From Sporosarcina pasteurii (GTDB lineage Bacteria; Bacillota; Bacilli; Bacillales_A; Planococcaceae): DNA of 64,000 nucleotides. Below the pieces are notes generated by a model. It was not told the DNA's origin. It made no database searches and saw only the letters and a program-made list of their open reading frames with translations. The position numbers and the translations under genes are program-made. Below, one piece after another: positions 18,523 through 27,090 of this stretch (the first letter of the stretch is position 1; each line of letters opens with the position of its first letter). Location of the stretch: contig NZ_CP160452.1 in the NCBI RefSeq assembly GCF_041295575.1, positions 992,001 to 1,056,000 on the forward strand. Reading direction: 5' to 3'.

Positions 18523-18715
18523 AATATTTAATTAATTTATGGAATACCGATGATATTACCTGTCATTAATGATGTAACATTAGATAGAAGCTTATCTCTC
18601 TTTTTTGAAAGAGTCAAGCGTATTTGAAGGAATATTTGAAAATGGGTGAAAAGAACCTGGAGATTGAAATTTAGGAAGATAGTGAATAAAACGGTGATTG
18701 CTTTCCAACTTTTAG
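18523..18715. other. Divergent promoter region
   Basis: The stretch between the riboswitch start and the gene at 18746 should hold the met operon promoter on the minus strand. On the plus strand a TATAAT is present at 18716-18721, about 7 bases before the likely +1 of the gene at 18746. Confidence 0.4.
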
Positions 18716-18745
18716 TATAATACTATTGGTATGGGAGTGAAGACA

Positions 18746-19291
18746 TTGAGAAATAAGAAAGTTATCTTTATAACATTGGGCATTGTGTTATTTAGTTTGA
18801 TTGGCCATAGCGTTTTCATTAAATGGAATAAAAGTAATGTTACTGTCTCAGAGAACACAGCGGTAGCGCAGAATCAAGATGGTAAAGAACTAGAGGAGAC
18901 AATCATTCAAATTGATGACATAAGAGATATGCCTATCGAGGAAGAGTTTCCAGATGGACTAGCTGAAGAAAATGTGCAACAAGCGATTCATGATATGTCG
19001 CATCAAAAAGTTCTTGCTGATCAGAAATGGGGATTCCTTCCACTGACTCAAGAGCGCGTGCTACGTTTAATCGAAGTAGTGGAATTGAATCAAAACAACT
19101 ATATACATGCTGATGTTTATTTAAGTATTCTAAAGAGATGGGAAAAGAATGATTTTTCTCAAGTCGATTCTGATCATAATGCGATTTGGAATTTACAAAA
19201 CGGAACCATTGGTAAGGCATATGGAATCATGTCTGTCGAAGAGGAAAGAGAATATATCAAAAAGCATTTTAATATCGTAGAAAAAAAGTAA
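18746..19291 (+). CDS. Membrane-anchored or secreted protein, DUF6241-like
   Basis: About 181 residues with one N-terminal hydrophobic helix near residues 5-23, then a soluble domain facing outward. The C-terminal pattern with HDMSHQKVLADQKWG, LKRWEKNDFSQVD and NGTIGKAYGI recalls the DUF6241 family of Bacillales from memory; no function is known to me. TTG 18746 is preferred: GGGAGTGA lies 5 bases before it, and TATAAT at 18716 would put the transcript start near 18728, leaving an ATG at 18731 essentially leaderless. Confidence 0.72.
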   Translation: MRNKKVIFITLGIVLFSLIGHSVFIKWNKSNVTVSENTAVAQNQDGKELEETIIQIDDIRDMPIEEEFPDGLAEENVQQAIHDMSHQKVLADQKWGFLPLTQERVLRLIEVVELNQNNYIHADVYLSILKRWEKNDFSQVDSDHNAIWNLQNGTIGKAYGIMSVEEEREYIKKHFNIVEKK

Positions 19292-19365
19292 CGTACGAAT
19301 AGAGTAAGCGTTGCTTTTTTGTTTATAATCTATGACCTAGAACGATTTTGGGAGGGACAACACCG

Positions 19366-19773
19366 GTGAAAATCTCTACAGAAATTCAAGTAATGAATGA
19401 AGATATTGATATTTTCAATCATATGAACTACAAAAGGTATATTGAGCATTTGGAAAACGAGCGTGCGGAGTGGTTTCGCAGCATCAATATCCCTTTTTCT
19501 GCAATGGTAGCAAGGAATATTGCAGCGGTTATTTTGAAGTTAGAAGTTGAATATGTAAAAGAAGCTCAGCTAGGAGAACGTTTAACCATCAAAACGAAGC
19601 CAATGAAAATGGGGACGAAAAGTTTTTCATTAAAACAAGTCATTTATAATGAGAATAATGAAGTAATGACAAAATCCATCTGTACATTTGTAATGTTTGA
19701 CACGTCAACAAGAAACAGCATCCCAGTTGTTGAAGAAATTGCTCGTCACTTCCATCATTCGAAGATTACATAA
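19366..19773 (+). CDS. Acyl-CoA thioesterase, hotdog fold
   Basis: A 135-residue 4-hydroxybenzoyl-CoA thioesterase-like protein. The motif DIFNHMNYKRYIEHLENER near residues 15-30 carries the usual catalytic Asp/Asn-His arrangement, followed by the long hotdog helix and beta-strands. GTG 19366 has GGAGGG 9 bases upstream. The family also has a member in the acyl-CoA cluster at 48978. Monocistronic here by position; the substrate is unknown. Confidence 0.8.
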   Translation: MKISTEIQVMNEDIDIFNHMNYKRYIEHLENERAEWFRSINIPFSAMVARNIAAVILKLEVEYVKEAQLGERLTIKTKPMKMGTKSFSLKQVIYNENNEVMTKSICTFVMFDTSTRNSIPVVEEIARHFHHSKIT

Positions 19774-19877
19774 AATGAACGCAACTGTTCGCCCTCTGTC
19801 AGGCAGTACAATGTGTATATTTGATTATGAACAGTAAAAACTAATTTCAGTTCTATGATGAAAAAAAGGAGTAGAGT

Positions 19878-21350
19878 ATGGACAATCAATCGAATCATGT
19901 AGACGCAGGATGGCGTTTTGATCATAGTTATGCGCGACTGCCAGAAAAATTTTTCACGTTAATGGAGCCGAATCCTGTACAGGAACCAAAGCAGATGTTG
20001 TTCAATGACGCGTTGGCGCACGAACTTGGTTTAAACGCTGAGGCGCTTAAAGGGAGCAGCGGGACTGCTATTTTTGCGGGCAATGAAATGCCTCGAGGTG
20101 CCATGCCGCTTGCTCAAGCATATGCAGGTCACCAATTTGGTAATTTTACGATGCTTGGCGATGGACGTGCGATGTTAATTGGTGAACAACTGACGCCAAA
20201 AGATGAAAGAGTGGATATACAATTAAAAGGTTCAGGAAGAACGCCGTATTCCCGAGGAGGAGATGGACGGGCTGCACTTGGACCGATGTTACGCGAGTAT
20301 ATTATTAGTGAAGCGATGCATGCACTTCGCATTCCAACGACACGCAGTTTAGCTGTTGTGACCACAGGAGAAGGCATTATGCGAGAAACGGTGCTACCAG
20401 GGGCAATTTTAACTCGTGTGGCAAAAAGTCATTTACGCGTCGGTACGTTTGAATTTGCAATTAACTGGGGAACGGACGAAGACCTTCAGAAACTGGCGGA
20501 TTACGCAATTGAACGCCATTATCCAGAGGCGAATGATGCAGACAATTGTTATTTAGCATTACTTGAGAAAGTGATTGAACGGCAAGCATCGTTAATTGCT
20601 AAGTGGCAACTTGTTGGGTTTATTCACGGTGTGATGAATACGGATAATATGACAATTAGCGGTGAGACGATTGATTATGGACCGTGTGCGTTTATGGATA
20701 CGTACCATCCCGCAACAGTGTTCAGTTCAATTGATAGACGTGGTCGCTATGCTTACCAAAATCAGCCGCCCATTGGTGGTTGGAATTTAGCGCGGTTTGC
20801 CGAGTCGCTCATTCCTATTTTACATGATGATGAGGCGGAAGCGATTCGAATCGCACAAGATGCGATATCAAATTATCCGCAGTTGTATGAAAATCATTGG
20901 CTTTCAGGTATGAGGAAAAAGCTAGGTTTATTGAATGAAGAAACGAATGACGAATCGTTAATTAATCAACTACTAGACTTAATGGAGAAATACGAAGCCG
21001 ATTATACAAATACATTCCTGGCTTTGACTTTTAATCAGCTATGTGATGCCAAAATCTTTGAGACAGACGAATTTAAGCACTGGCATGACGCTTGGCAAGA
21101 AAGAATCACCCTTGAGACACAATCTGAAGAGGATAGATATCAGTTGATGAAAAAACATAATCCAGCCATTATTCCAAGAAATTATTATGTTGAAAAAGCA
21201 ATTGAGGCCGCTGTTGAACAGGAGGATTTTAGTGTCGTAAAACAGTTATTAGATGCATTAGCCGATCCTTATGCACATACATCAGCACAACATGCGTTTG
21301 CGACAGTACCAGATTTTGAAGAACCTTACCAAACATTTTGTGGGACATAA
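19878..21350 (+). CDS. selO: Protein adenylyltransferase SelO (YdiU family)
   Basis: A 490-residue pseudokinase that transfers AMP from ATP to Ser/Thr/Tyr of target proteins in known homologues. Conserved elements include [20 protein letters not shown] near 116, [20 protein letters not shown] near 139 and [20 protein letters not shown] near 256 with its metal-binding Asn and Asp. The C-terminus ends FCGT; the Cys is at the position where eukaryotic SelO carries selenocysteine. Length is normal. AAAAGGAG precedes ATG. It stands alone and is followed by a weak hairpin. Confidence 0.95.
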   Translation: MDNQSNHVDAGWRFDHSYARLPEKFFTLMEPNPVQEPKQMLFNDALAHELGLNAEALKGSSGTAIFAGNEMPRGAMPLAQAYAGHQFGNFTMLGDGRAMLIGEQLTPKDERVDIQLKGSGRTPYSRGGDGRAALGPMLREYIISEAMHALRIPTTRSLAVVTTGEGIMRETVLPGAILTRVAKSHLRVGTFEFAINWGTDEDLQKLADYAIERHYPEANDADNCYLALLEKVIERQASLIAKWQLVGFIHGVMNTDNMTISGETIDYGPCAFMDTYHPATVFSSIDRRGRYAYQNQPPIGGWNLARFAESLIPILHDDEAEAIRIAQDAISNYPQLYENHWLSGMRKKLGLLNEETNDESLINQLLDLMEKYEADYTNTFLALTFNQLCDAKIFETDEFKHWHDAWQERITLETQSEEDRYQLMKKHNPAIIPRNYYVEKAIEAAVEQEDFSVVKQLLDALADPYAHTSAQHAFATVPDFEEPYQTFCGT

Positions 21351-21358
21351 TTAGGATG

Positions 21359-21398
21359 AAGAAGTTGGACAGCGTTCTTGCGGTTCACTTCTTTTTTT
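21359..21398 (+). terminator. Weak terminator after selO
   Basis: AAGAAGT and ACTTCTT pair around a loop of about 21 bases, followed by a run of T. It starts nine bases after the selO stop. Confidence 0.55.
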
Positions 21399-21412
21399 GT
21401 TTTTTGATCGCA

Positions 21413-21440
21413 TAAAAAAACCCCTCAATACAATGAGGGG
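21413..21440 (-). terminator. Terminator of the SurA-like lipoprotein gene
   Basis: On the minus strand CCCCTCATTG and the following TGAGGGG form a compact hairpin followed by seven T. It lies 13 bases after the stop at 21453. Confidence 0.88.
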
Positions 21441-21452
21441 CTAGTTTAACAT

Positions 21453-22190
21453 TTAAATTTTCAATTCAATCTTTGCGTCTTCTTTTAACGTTTCAAGATG
21501 GGCACTTAGTTTTTTCTGTTGTTCTTCTTGTTGAATGATTTGTTTGATATTCTCACTTAATTCTTCCAGTGGAGGTAGTTCTTGTTCGCCATCCTCTGTT
21601 TGCGCAGCGATTTGTTCGTAATATTCTTTAACGGTTTCATCTGAAACCTCTTCGATAGGGGTGACCTGCTCTTGATACTTACGGAAAATAATGGATTCCG
21701 AAATTTGTTCTTTTAAGTTTTCTGTGTCCATATTTTCTTGTTTCAATGCTTCAATTAATGTCTTTTCATCCCCAAATTGTTGGACAAATGCTTTATATTC
21801 CTCTTCAATTTCATCTTGAGAAGCTTTAATCTCCTCAATTTTTGCTTGTTGAAGGAGCAAGGTTTGGTTGACAAGTGTATCGAGCGTTTGATCTTTGATT
21901 TGTTCTGCTGCTTCTTCGCTTGATGGATCTTGTCCCGATTGTTGCATTTGCGTTTGAATCGACATTAATACAGCGTTATACTGTTCGCCGTTAATTTCCT
22001 CATCATTGACAACAGCGACAATGTCATTCTTGTCTACTTGCTGTTCGGCTAACTTTGCTTGGATTTCTTCAACATTTACTTGTTCTTCAGAAACCTCTTC
22101 TTTTTGGGCCTTCTCGTCTCCGTTACAAGCCGCTAAACTAAGTGCAAGTGCACCGGCGAAAAACGATAAAAATATCTTTTTTAAATTCAT
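21453..22190 (-). CDS. SurA N-terminal-domain lipoprotein (foldase-like)
   Basis: A 245-residue lipoprotein (lipobox LAAC, Cys22) with a Glu/Gln-rich linker and then VNDEEINGEQYNAVL, the entry to the SurA_N/PrsA_N chaperone domain. The rest is helical and acidic. No parvulin peptidyl-prolyl isomerase domain is present, unlike PrsA, so it should act as a holdase or chaperone for secreted proteins at the outer face of the membrane. GGAAGGAGA precedes the start. Single gene with its own terminator. Confidence 0.85.
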   Translation of the reverse strand: MNLKKIFLSFFAGALALSLAACNGDEKAQKEEVSEEQVNVEEIQAKLAEQQVDKNDIVAVVNDEEINGEQYNAVLMSIQTQMQQSGQDPSSEEAAEQIKDQTLDTLVNQTLLLQQAKIEEIKASQDEIEEEYKAFVQQFGDEKTLIEALKQENMDTENLKEQISESIIFRKYQEQVTPIEEVSDETVKEYYEQIAAQTEDGEQELPPLEELSENIKQIIQQEEQQKKLSAHLETLKEDAKIELKI

Positions 22191-22451
22191 GTTGGATAGT
22201 CTCCTTCCATATGCTTAGTGAGCATCATAACGAATATTGAAAGAAATTAAAACCGATAACCCTCTAAAAAATTGAATTGTCATTTCATTGTCATATTCGT
22301 CACAAACGAAATTAATTATTTTCTAAGGGAAATACGAAACATTTCCCGGGCAACTATTTTTTTCGACATATACTCTCGAATATTGATGAAATTTGTTGTG
22401 TGCAGTGTATGAGTGAAATGTTTGTGGGTGATAAATAAAAAATCCATAACG
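22191..22451. other. Non-coding, AT-rich
   Basis: Upstream region of the lipoprotein gene. No other feature recognised. Confidence 0.4.
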
Positions 22452-22581
22452 CAATTAATCTCCGTTCCAATCGGACGCTTTCCGCGGGCACGGCTTCAAT
22501 CTCCTCGTCGCTGCGCTCCTGCGGGGCTTTCAGCTCGCGCTGTTCCCGCTGGAGTCGCCGATTTCCACTCCGATTAATTGG
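22452..22581 (-). repeat. GC-rich structured dispersed repeat, copy A
   Basis: About 130 bases, much more GC-rich than the surroundings, bounded by CAATTAATC and GATTAATTG. Read on the minus strand it shares GGCGACTCCAG, CCCCGCAGGAGCGC and GCGACGAGGAG with copy B at 23126, in the same order. The ends are inverted repeats that could pair into one long hairpin. No coding capacity. It looks like a REP/MITE-like element common in some Bacillales, judged from memory. Confidence 0.8.
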
Positions 22582-22674
22582 TATCCACGTGAAATTACTT
22601 GGGTTTAGAGGCAGAAAAAAGGCTCTCTACTTCTATAGTGAGGTTTTTACACAACACTACAGGAGGGAAACCAC

Positions 22675-22827
22675 ATGATTATAAATGACATGAATTTACC
22701 AACATTAATTGAAATTGAAACAGATTTAATTAGAACATCTCAACAAACTAATTCAGACATGTTCACCCAGCTCTTGGTAGGCCTAGATCTATTGTCGAAA
22801 ACCGTGATAAAGCAAGCTTTCAATTGA
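22675..22827 (+). CDS. Possible 50-residue small protein
   Basis: ATG 22675 is preceded by a strong CAGGAGGG ribosome site 7 bases upstream and opens a frame of 50 codons with an acidic start (MIINDMNLPTLIEIETDLIR) and a mixed end. I do not recognise it. Because it lies between two repeat copies and the following 400 bases hold only broken frames, it may be the surviving 5' end of a decayed gene. Confidence 0.35.
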   Translation: MIINDMNLPTLIEIETDLIRTSQQTNSDMFTQLLVGLDLLSKTVIKQAFN

Positions 22828-23125
22828 AGGACATACGAAAAATGACGATGGATTCTTTATTCGCTTCAATCGAAGTGAGTTGAAATTATTACTATGACAT
22901 GGAAAGTGAGAAATACGTAAGTTTATAGATTAACACTTACAATTTGAAGGCGTAAAGGGATTAAGTCTGTTAGTTGAAAAAATCTGTCTTACTTACATCA
23001 AACAACAGGAAAACCTGTTTATAAAGCATTTAAAGGATTACAGGGATTTTGAAATAACAAATTTATTAATAAAGAAAGTTATATAAGTTATTTGCGTTTA
23101 TAAAAACTTATGTATAAGGAATCTC
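22828..23125. other. Non-coding stretch between repeat copies
   Basis: Only short broken frames, for example one reading DDGFFIRFNRSELKLLL before a stop. This is compatible with a decayed gene that I cannot name. Confidence 0.4.
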
Positions 23126-23260
23126 TGTTGATTGGAGTGCAGAGCGGCGACTCCAGTGGGATTAGCGTGACAGGTGAGACCCCGCAGGAGCGCGGTTTTC
23201 GCGACGAGGAGGCTCACCGCACGCCCCACGGAACGCGTCCGCTCGGAACGGAAATCAACA
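23126..23260 (+). repeat. GC-rich structured dispersed repeat, copy B
   Basis: Opposite orientation to copy A. Bounded by TGTTGATT and AATCAACA, a perfect 8-bp inverted repeat. Contains GCGGCGACTCCAG, CCCCGCAGGAGCGC and GCGACGAGGAGG. The end sequences differ from copy A but remain self-complementary within each copy, so pairing is conserved while sequence is not. Confidence 0.8.
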
Positions 23261-23449
23261 TGGTTATTTGGTGTTTTTAAAAACGGATTAATTAACTATC
23301 CAAGAAGAGAAAACCTCTGCTTTAAAACAGTACCCACAAAAACTTGACTAAATCGCGCATGGTAGAAGAGTTGTATGACGTGGATGTGGGTGGTAAAGTT
23401 TAGTTAATTTATAAAAGATGATTGAAATGAATAAAATGAGGTGAAATAG

Positions 23450-23782
23450 TTGGCGGGTGTACTAATTACTGGAATCATTCTATTGTCATTCATCTCGTTA
23501 GGCATTATGTTTAGTATGGGAAAAGGCGCTTTTTTAATTGCTGGCTATAATACGATGTCTGAAGAGGAGAAAGGTAAATACGATACAATTGCGTTGTGCA
23601 AATTTATGGGGAAAATGATGTTTGCACTATCATTTAGTATGATTTTTTGGATATTGAGCGATTTATTACAAGCCAATTGGTTGTTTATCGTTGGCCTCGT
23701 TTTGTTTTTCGGGATTGTATTATTTTTGGTGATATATGCGAACACGGGGAATCGGTTTAAAAAGAATGAGATTGAATCATGA
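23450..23782 (+). CDS. Small membrane protein, DUF3784-like
   Basis: A 110-residue protein with three hydrophobic helices. The segment GKGAFLIAGYNTMSEEEKGK between helices 1 and 2, followed by CKFMGK, is characteristic of the DUF3784 family from memory. TTG 23450 follows GAGGTGA at 5 bases. No function is known. It stands alone, convergent with the MscS gene. Confidence 0.78.
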   Translation: MAGVLITGIILLSFISLGIMFSMGKGAFLIAGYNTMSEEEKGKYDTIALCKFMGKMMFALSFSMIFWILSDLLQANWLFIVGLVLFFGIVLFLVIYANTGNRFKKNEIES

Positions 23783-23860
23783 TGATTTACTTACATGTAT
23801 CTTTGAAATATGTAGCAGTAAATGAGGGTTATGAGCCTCTTCAATGAGTTGTATAAATAT

Positions 23861-23901
23861 AAAAGAACTACGTAAGTCATTATTTGATTACGCAGCTCTT
23901 T
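23861..23901. terminator. Bidirectional terminator
   Basis: AAAGAACTACGTAA pairs with TTACGCAGCTCTTT with two mismatches around a loop of about 12 bases. A and T flanks suit both converging genes. Confidence 0.7.
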
Positions 23902-23905
23902 AATA

Positions 23906-24724
23906 TCAATGGCTTGTGTGATTATTTTCTGCCATGATTAAATTATTCTCGTAGGCAGCCCTCGCTAGTTCATATCTAACTTTTTTGGCCGCTTCCACGA
24001 AATCGTCTTCCTTCACAATCCCTGTCAATGAATACCGGTGACCTCTGAAATCCACATTCAGCTCAGTAATTTGATTGAATTTGAAACTTTCCATAGGAAC
24101 ACCATTTTGATCTTTCAACAAGTATTCGCCGTATTTCTCGTTGCAGGTTTGTGCAACTTCCTCTAGCACTTTGAAAGCCTCTTCCGGTTTTTGTGTATAG
24201 TCGAGAACAAGGCTTTCGGTTACCCGGCGCATCCCCCGAGTTCCGTTTTGAAGTTCCGTGATATTGCTATAGGAAACCGTATAGAGATAGCCATCGTTCT
24301 GGCGGATCTTCAAATAGCGAATACTAATTTCCTCAATTTTTCCCTGTTGCTTACCATTGATGATGACATAATCCCCATGATAAATCTGGCGTTCAAATAA
24401 GTAGGCTATCCCCATTAGGTAATCGCGGATGATGTGTTGGAAAATCAATGCCAGGGCACCGACGACGACCACTGAACCGGTGAAAAAATTTTCCAGTGGA
24501 AAGAAATGATTGACCATATAAAAAATGAAAAATACTAATCCTAATACCTTCGTCGCCTGGTTAGTGAAATGAATTAAAGTTTCTTTCCGATTCTCATCGA
24601 AGATAAACATATTTTCTAAGAAAACCTTGACGGATTTGCGAATCAAATAAACGATCAATATAATTAGCAGTGCGACCATTCCAATATTTATGGGCAACTG
24701 TAGGAACTTTTCTGAGAAAGACAT
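23906..24724 (-). CDS. Small-conductance mechanosensitive channel family protein (MscS)
   Basis: About 272 residues: one N-terminal helix near 11-30, a second near 50-65, then the pore helix region near 70-100 leading into FERQIYHGDYVIINGKQQGK, the start of the MscS beta-domain, and a C-terminal alpha/beta part. It should gate on membrane tension and release solutes in osmotic downshock. ATG 24724 has a G-rich stretch upstream; ATG 24742 in frame has none. Single gene. Confidence 0.85.
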   Translation of the reverse strand: MSFSEKFLQLPINIGMVALLIILIVYLIRKSVKVFLENMFIFDENRKETLIHFTNQATKVLGLVFFIFYMVNHFFPLENFFTGSVVVVGALALIFQHIIRDYLMGIAYLFERQIYHGDYVIINGKQQGKIEEISIRYLKIRQNDGYLYTVSYSNITELQNGTRGMRRVTESLVLDYTQKPEEAFKVLEEVAQTCNEKYGEYLLKDQNGVPMESFKFNQITELNVDFRGHRYSLTGIVKEDDFVEAAKKVRYELARAAYENNLIMAENNHTSH

Positions 24725-24963
24725 TCGATCAACCCCAAACATTTATTAAAATAAAAACAAGCAATAGGAAGCCTTCATTAGGGATGGTTCTATTGCAATC
24801 ATGTATTTTTATAACTATTGTAATGATAATAATCCTCTACTGCAACTAATCATTACTTCAATTACAAGCACCTAACAATAGCAATCTTTGATATGAAATT
24901 GGAAGGCGGAATTTTAGGTGATAATTATACCTGAAAACTATAATAAGAAAGCAAAGCACTAAA

Positions 24964-25001
24964 AAAAGATGACTTCTGCGCAATACAGAAATCATCTCTT
25001 A
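24964..25001 (-). terminator. Terminator of the queuosine operon
   Basis: On the minus strand AGATGATTTCTG pairs with CAGAAGTCATCT around a seven-base loop, followed by seven T. It lies about 20 bases after the queF stop. Confidence 0.88.
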
Positions 25002-25020
25002 ATTGTCCCAGTAAATAAAT

Positions 25021-25509
25021 TTATCGATTATCTACAGTCTCTGGATACATATCATGCTTGAACATTCTTTCTCGAGCCATATCTTCATAAATCGTCCCTG
25101 GTTTTCCATAGTTACAATACGGGTCGATTGAAATACCGCCACGTGGTGTAAATTTAGCCCATACTTCTATATATTTAGGGTCCATCAATTTAATTAAATC
25201 TTTCATAATTGTATTTGCACAATCTTCATGGAACCCATCATGGTTTCTAAAACTTCCTATATAGAGTTTTAAAGATTTACTCTCAACCATTTTAATATCT
25301 GGCATATACGAGATATAAATCGTAGCAAAATCAGGTTGCCCCGTCATTGGACAAAGACTTGTAAACTCTGGAATATTAAATTTAACAAAATAATCATTTT
25401 CCGTATGTTGATTATTGAATGTCTCTAAAATGTCTGGATCATATTCGTAATTGTAAGTAGTTTCTTGATTGCCTAATAATGTAAGGTCTTTCGTATCGCT
25501 TTTTCTCAT
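25021..25509 (-). CDS. queF: NADPH-dependent preQ0 reductase QueF
   Basis: Reduces 7-cyano-7-deazaguanine to preQ1 in queuosine biosynthesis. This is the short, single-domain QueF type of about 162 residues. The nucleophilic Cys is in [10 protein letters not shown] near residue 53, with the Asp at the end of that motif; FHEDC near 93-97 carries the His/Glu pair. ATG 25509 is 9 bases after GGAGG; ATG 25515 in frame is possible but too close. Last gene of the preQ1-controlled operon. Confidence 0.95.
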   Translation of the reverse strand: MRKSDTKDLTLLGNQETTYNYEYDPDILETFNNQHTENDYFVKFNIPEFTSLCPMTGQPDFATIYISYMPDIKMVESKSLKLYIGSFRNHDGFHEDCANTIMKDLIKLMDPKYIEVWAKFTPRGGISIDPYCNYGKPGTIYEDMARERMFKHDMYPETVDNR

Positions 25510-25522
25510 GTTCATTTTCCTC

Positions 25523-26077
25523 CTATTTTACGTCCGAAATGTTCGGTTCATAAATATTCATTTTAATAACCACTTGTCTAATGCCACCTGCAACAATTAG
25601 CTGCATCAACACTTTAGCAACCCATTGGCCTAGTATGGCGTAAGGGACTAATTCCCAAGGAACAAAATTTAGCCCAAGGGGTCCGATTCCAATAATGACA
25701 AACAATGCTGAATCTAAAAAGCCTGCAACGACACCTGAATAAAAAACTCTTCTTACAAACGGTAATTTAAATCGTGTGTAGATTTCAGTATCTGCCGTTT
25801 CAGAAACAATAAAGCTTAGTGTACTTGCAAATACGACCCATAATGCATCGCCCAACAAATAACTTGAAATCGCCGATAAGATGAGGGCGAAAACAATTAA
25901 TAGGTACGTGTTAAATCTGCCAAATCTATTTTGAACCATGTCTCTCATCACAAGGGTTAAACCAATAAATAATGTACCATAAGGGATAATAAACAACCCT
26001 AAATCTAGTGGCGCAAATCTAGCAGTAATGACATTAGCTAATACAATCGATAATAAATAAATTGAGATTCTAATCAT
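25523..26077 (-). CDS. Queuosine precursor transporter (VUT/YhhQ family)
   Basis: A 184-residue membrane protein with about six helices of the COG1738/VUT family, whose E. coli member YhhQ takes up preQ0 and preQ1. The start overlaps the queC stop (ATGA), so translation is coupled. Its presence between queC and queF suggests the cell can both make and scavenge queuosine precursors. Confidence 0.85.
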   Translation of the reverse strand: MIRISIYLLSIVLANVITARFAPLDLGLFIIPYGTLFIGLTLVMRDMVQNRFGRFNTYLLIVFALILSAISSYLLGDALWVVFASTLSFIVSETADTEIYTRFKLPFVRRVFYSGVVAGFLDSALFVIIGIGPLGLNFVPWELVPYAILGQWVAKVLMQLIVAGGIRQVVIKMNIYEPNISDVK

Positions 26078-26718
26078 AAGACAGCACGCTTTTGTAAATA
26101 GGTTTGTAAACCTTCATTTCTTAACTTGCAAGATGGACATTTTCCGCAACCATCCCCGATAACACCATTATAGCAAGTCAAGGTGTTTTCCCGAATGTAC
26201 TCAAGCCGTCCCATTTGATCTGCCATTTCCCAAACTTCTGCTTTGTCTTTCCACATGAGAGGCGTGATAAATTTTAACTCGGCGTCCATTGCTAAATTGA
26301 CTGTGGTGTTTAATGATTGGATAAACGCATCTCGACAATCAGGATATCCGCTAAATTCTGTTTCACTTACGCCGGTTATAATGTTTTTTGCCCCGATTGT
26401 TTTTGCGTAAATCGCTGCAAAAGAAAGGAAAATATGATTTCTACCTTCTACGTATGTATTTGGGACTTTTCCTTCTTCAATCTCCATGTCTTTCCTTGTT
26501 AAGGCATTTTCAGTTAATTGATTCAGAAGATCCATTTGAATCATTTTGTGTTTTACACCAAGATCATTCGCAATCTTTTTGGCGCAATCAACCTCCAATT
26601 CATGCCTTTGCCCATACAAAAAAGTGACGGTTTCTACTTCATCAAATTCTTCCAATGCCCATAATAAGCATGTGGTAGAATCTTGTCCGCCACTAAATAC
26701 AACTACTGCTTTTTCCAT
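26074..26718 (-). CDS. queC: 7-cyano-7-deazaguanine synthase QueC
   Basis: Converts 7-carboxy-7-deazaguanine, ammonia and ATP to preQ0. A PP-loop SGGQDS is at residues 9-14 and a four-Cys zinc site near the C-terminus ([16 protein letters not shown]). Length 214 residues is normal. ATG 26718 has GGAGG 8 bases upstream; the ATG at 26733 overlaps the riboswitch and is rejected. First gene after the preQ1 element. Confidence 0.95.
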   Translation of the reverse strand: MEKAVVVFSGGQDSTTCLLWALEEFDEVETVTFLYGQRHELEVDCAKKIANDLGVKHKMIQMDLLNQLTENALTRKDMEIEEGKVPNTYVEGRNHIFLSFAAIYAKTIGAKNIITGVSETEFSGYPDCRDAFIQSLNTTVNLAMDAELKFITPLMWKDKAEVWEMADQMGRLEYIRENTLTCYNGVIGDGCGKCPSCKLRNEGLQTYLQKRAVL

Positions 26719-26726
26719 TGTTAATT

Positions 26727-26770
26727 CCTCCATAGTTTTTATTTTAGAGGGGATGGTTTCGAACCCTCTG
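26727..26770 (-). promoter_or_regulatory. preQ1-I riboswitch, translational type
   Basis: On the minus strand AGAGGG pairs with CCCTCT (P1); an A-rich tail AAAATAAAAACTATGG follows, and CCAT in the loop can pair with ATGG overlapping the GGAGG ribosome site of queC. This is the compact H-type pseudoknot layout of class I preQ1 riboswitches. Ligand binding should hide the ribosome site. Confidence 0.85.
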
Positions 26771-27090
26771 TAGGAAATCTGTAATTGAAACCTTGGGTTA
26801 GTATCTGAAGGTCGCCAAACATTTTCCAGTATAAAATATACACGTAAATCTATATTTTATCAAACTATTTTAATAAAGTTTAAAGATATCTTCATAGTAT
26901 TAGTGAAATAGGGATAGGGGACATGTTGAATTTAATATTTGTTTAGGAAGTTCATAATTCAAAAGGTTTATTAGACTGAATATTCATGAATAGAATGAAC
27001 CCTTTTCAGTCTACAAAGAAGGGTTTCCGATAACAGGACCGGAATAGCTTTTAATACAATTTACTAATTCATGGAAAGGGAGGAGTTTTA
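26771..27090. other. Divergent intergenic region
   Basis: Holds the que operon promoter on the minus strand and the leader of the M28 gene on the plus strand. An 8-bp inverted repeat AGACTGAA/TTCAGTCT (26973-26980 and 27005-27012) is present without a T run, so a protein-binding site or RNA hairpin is possible. Confidence 0.4.
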
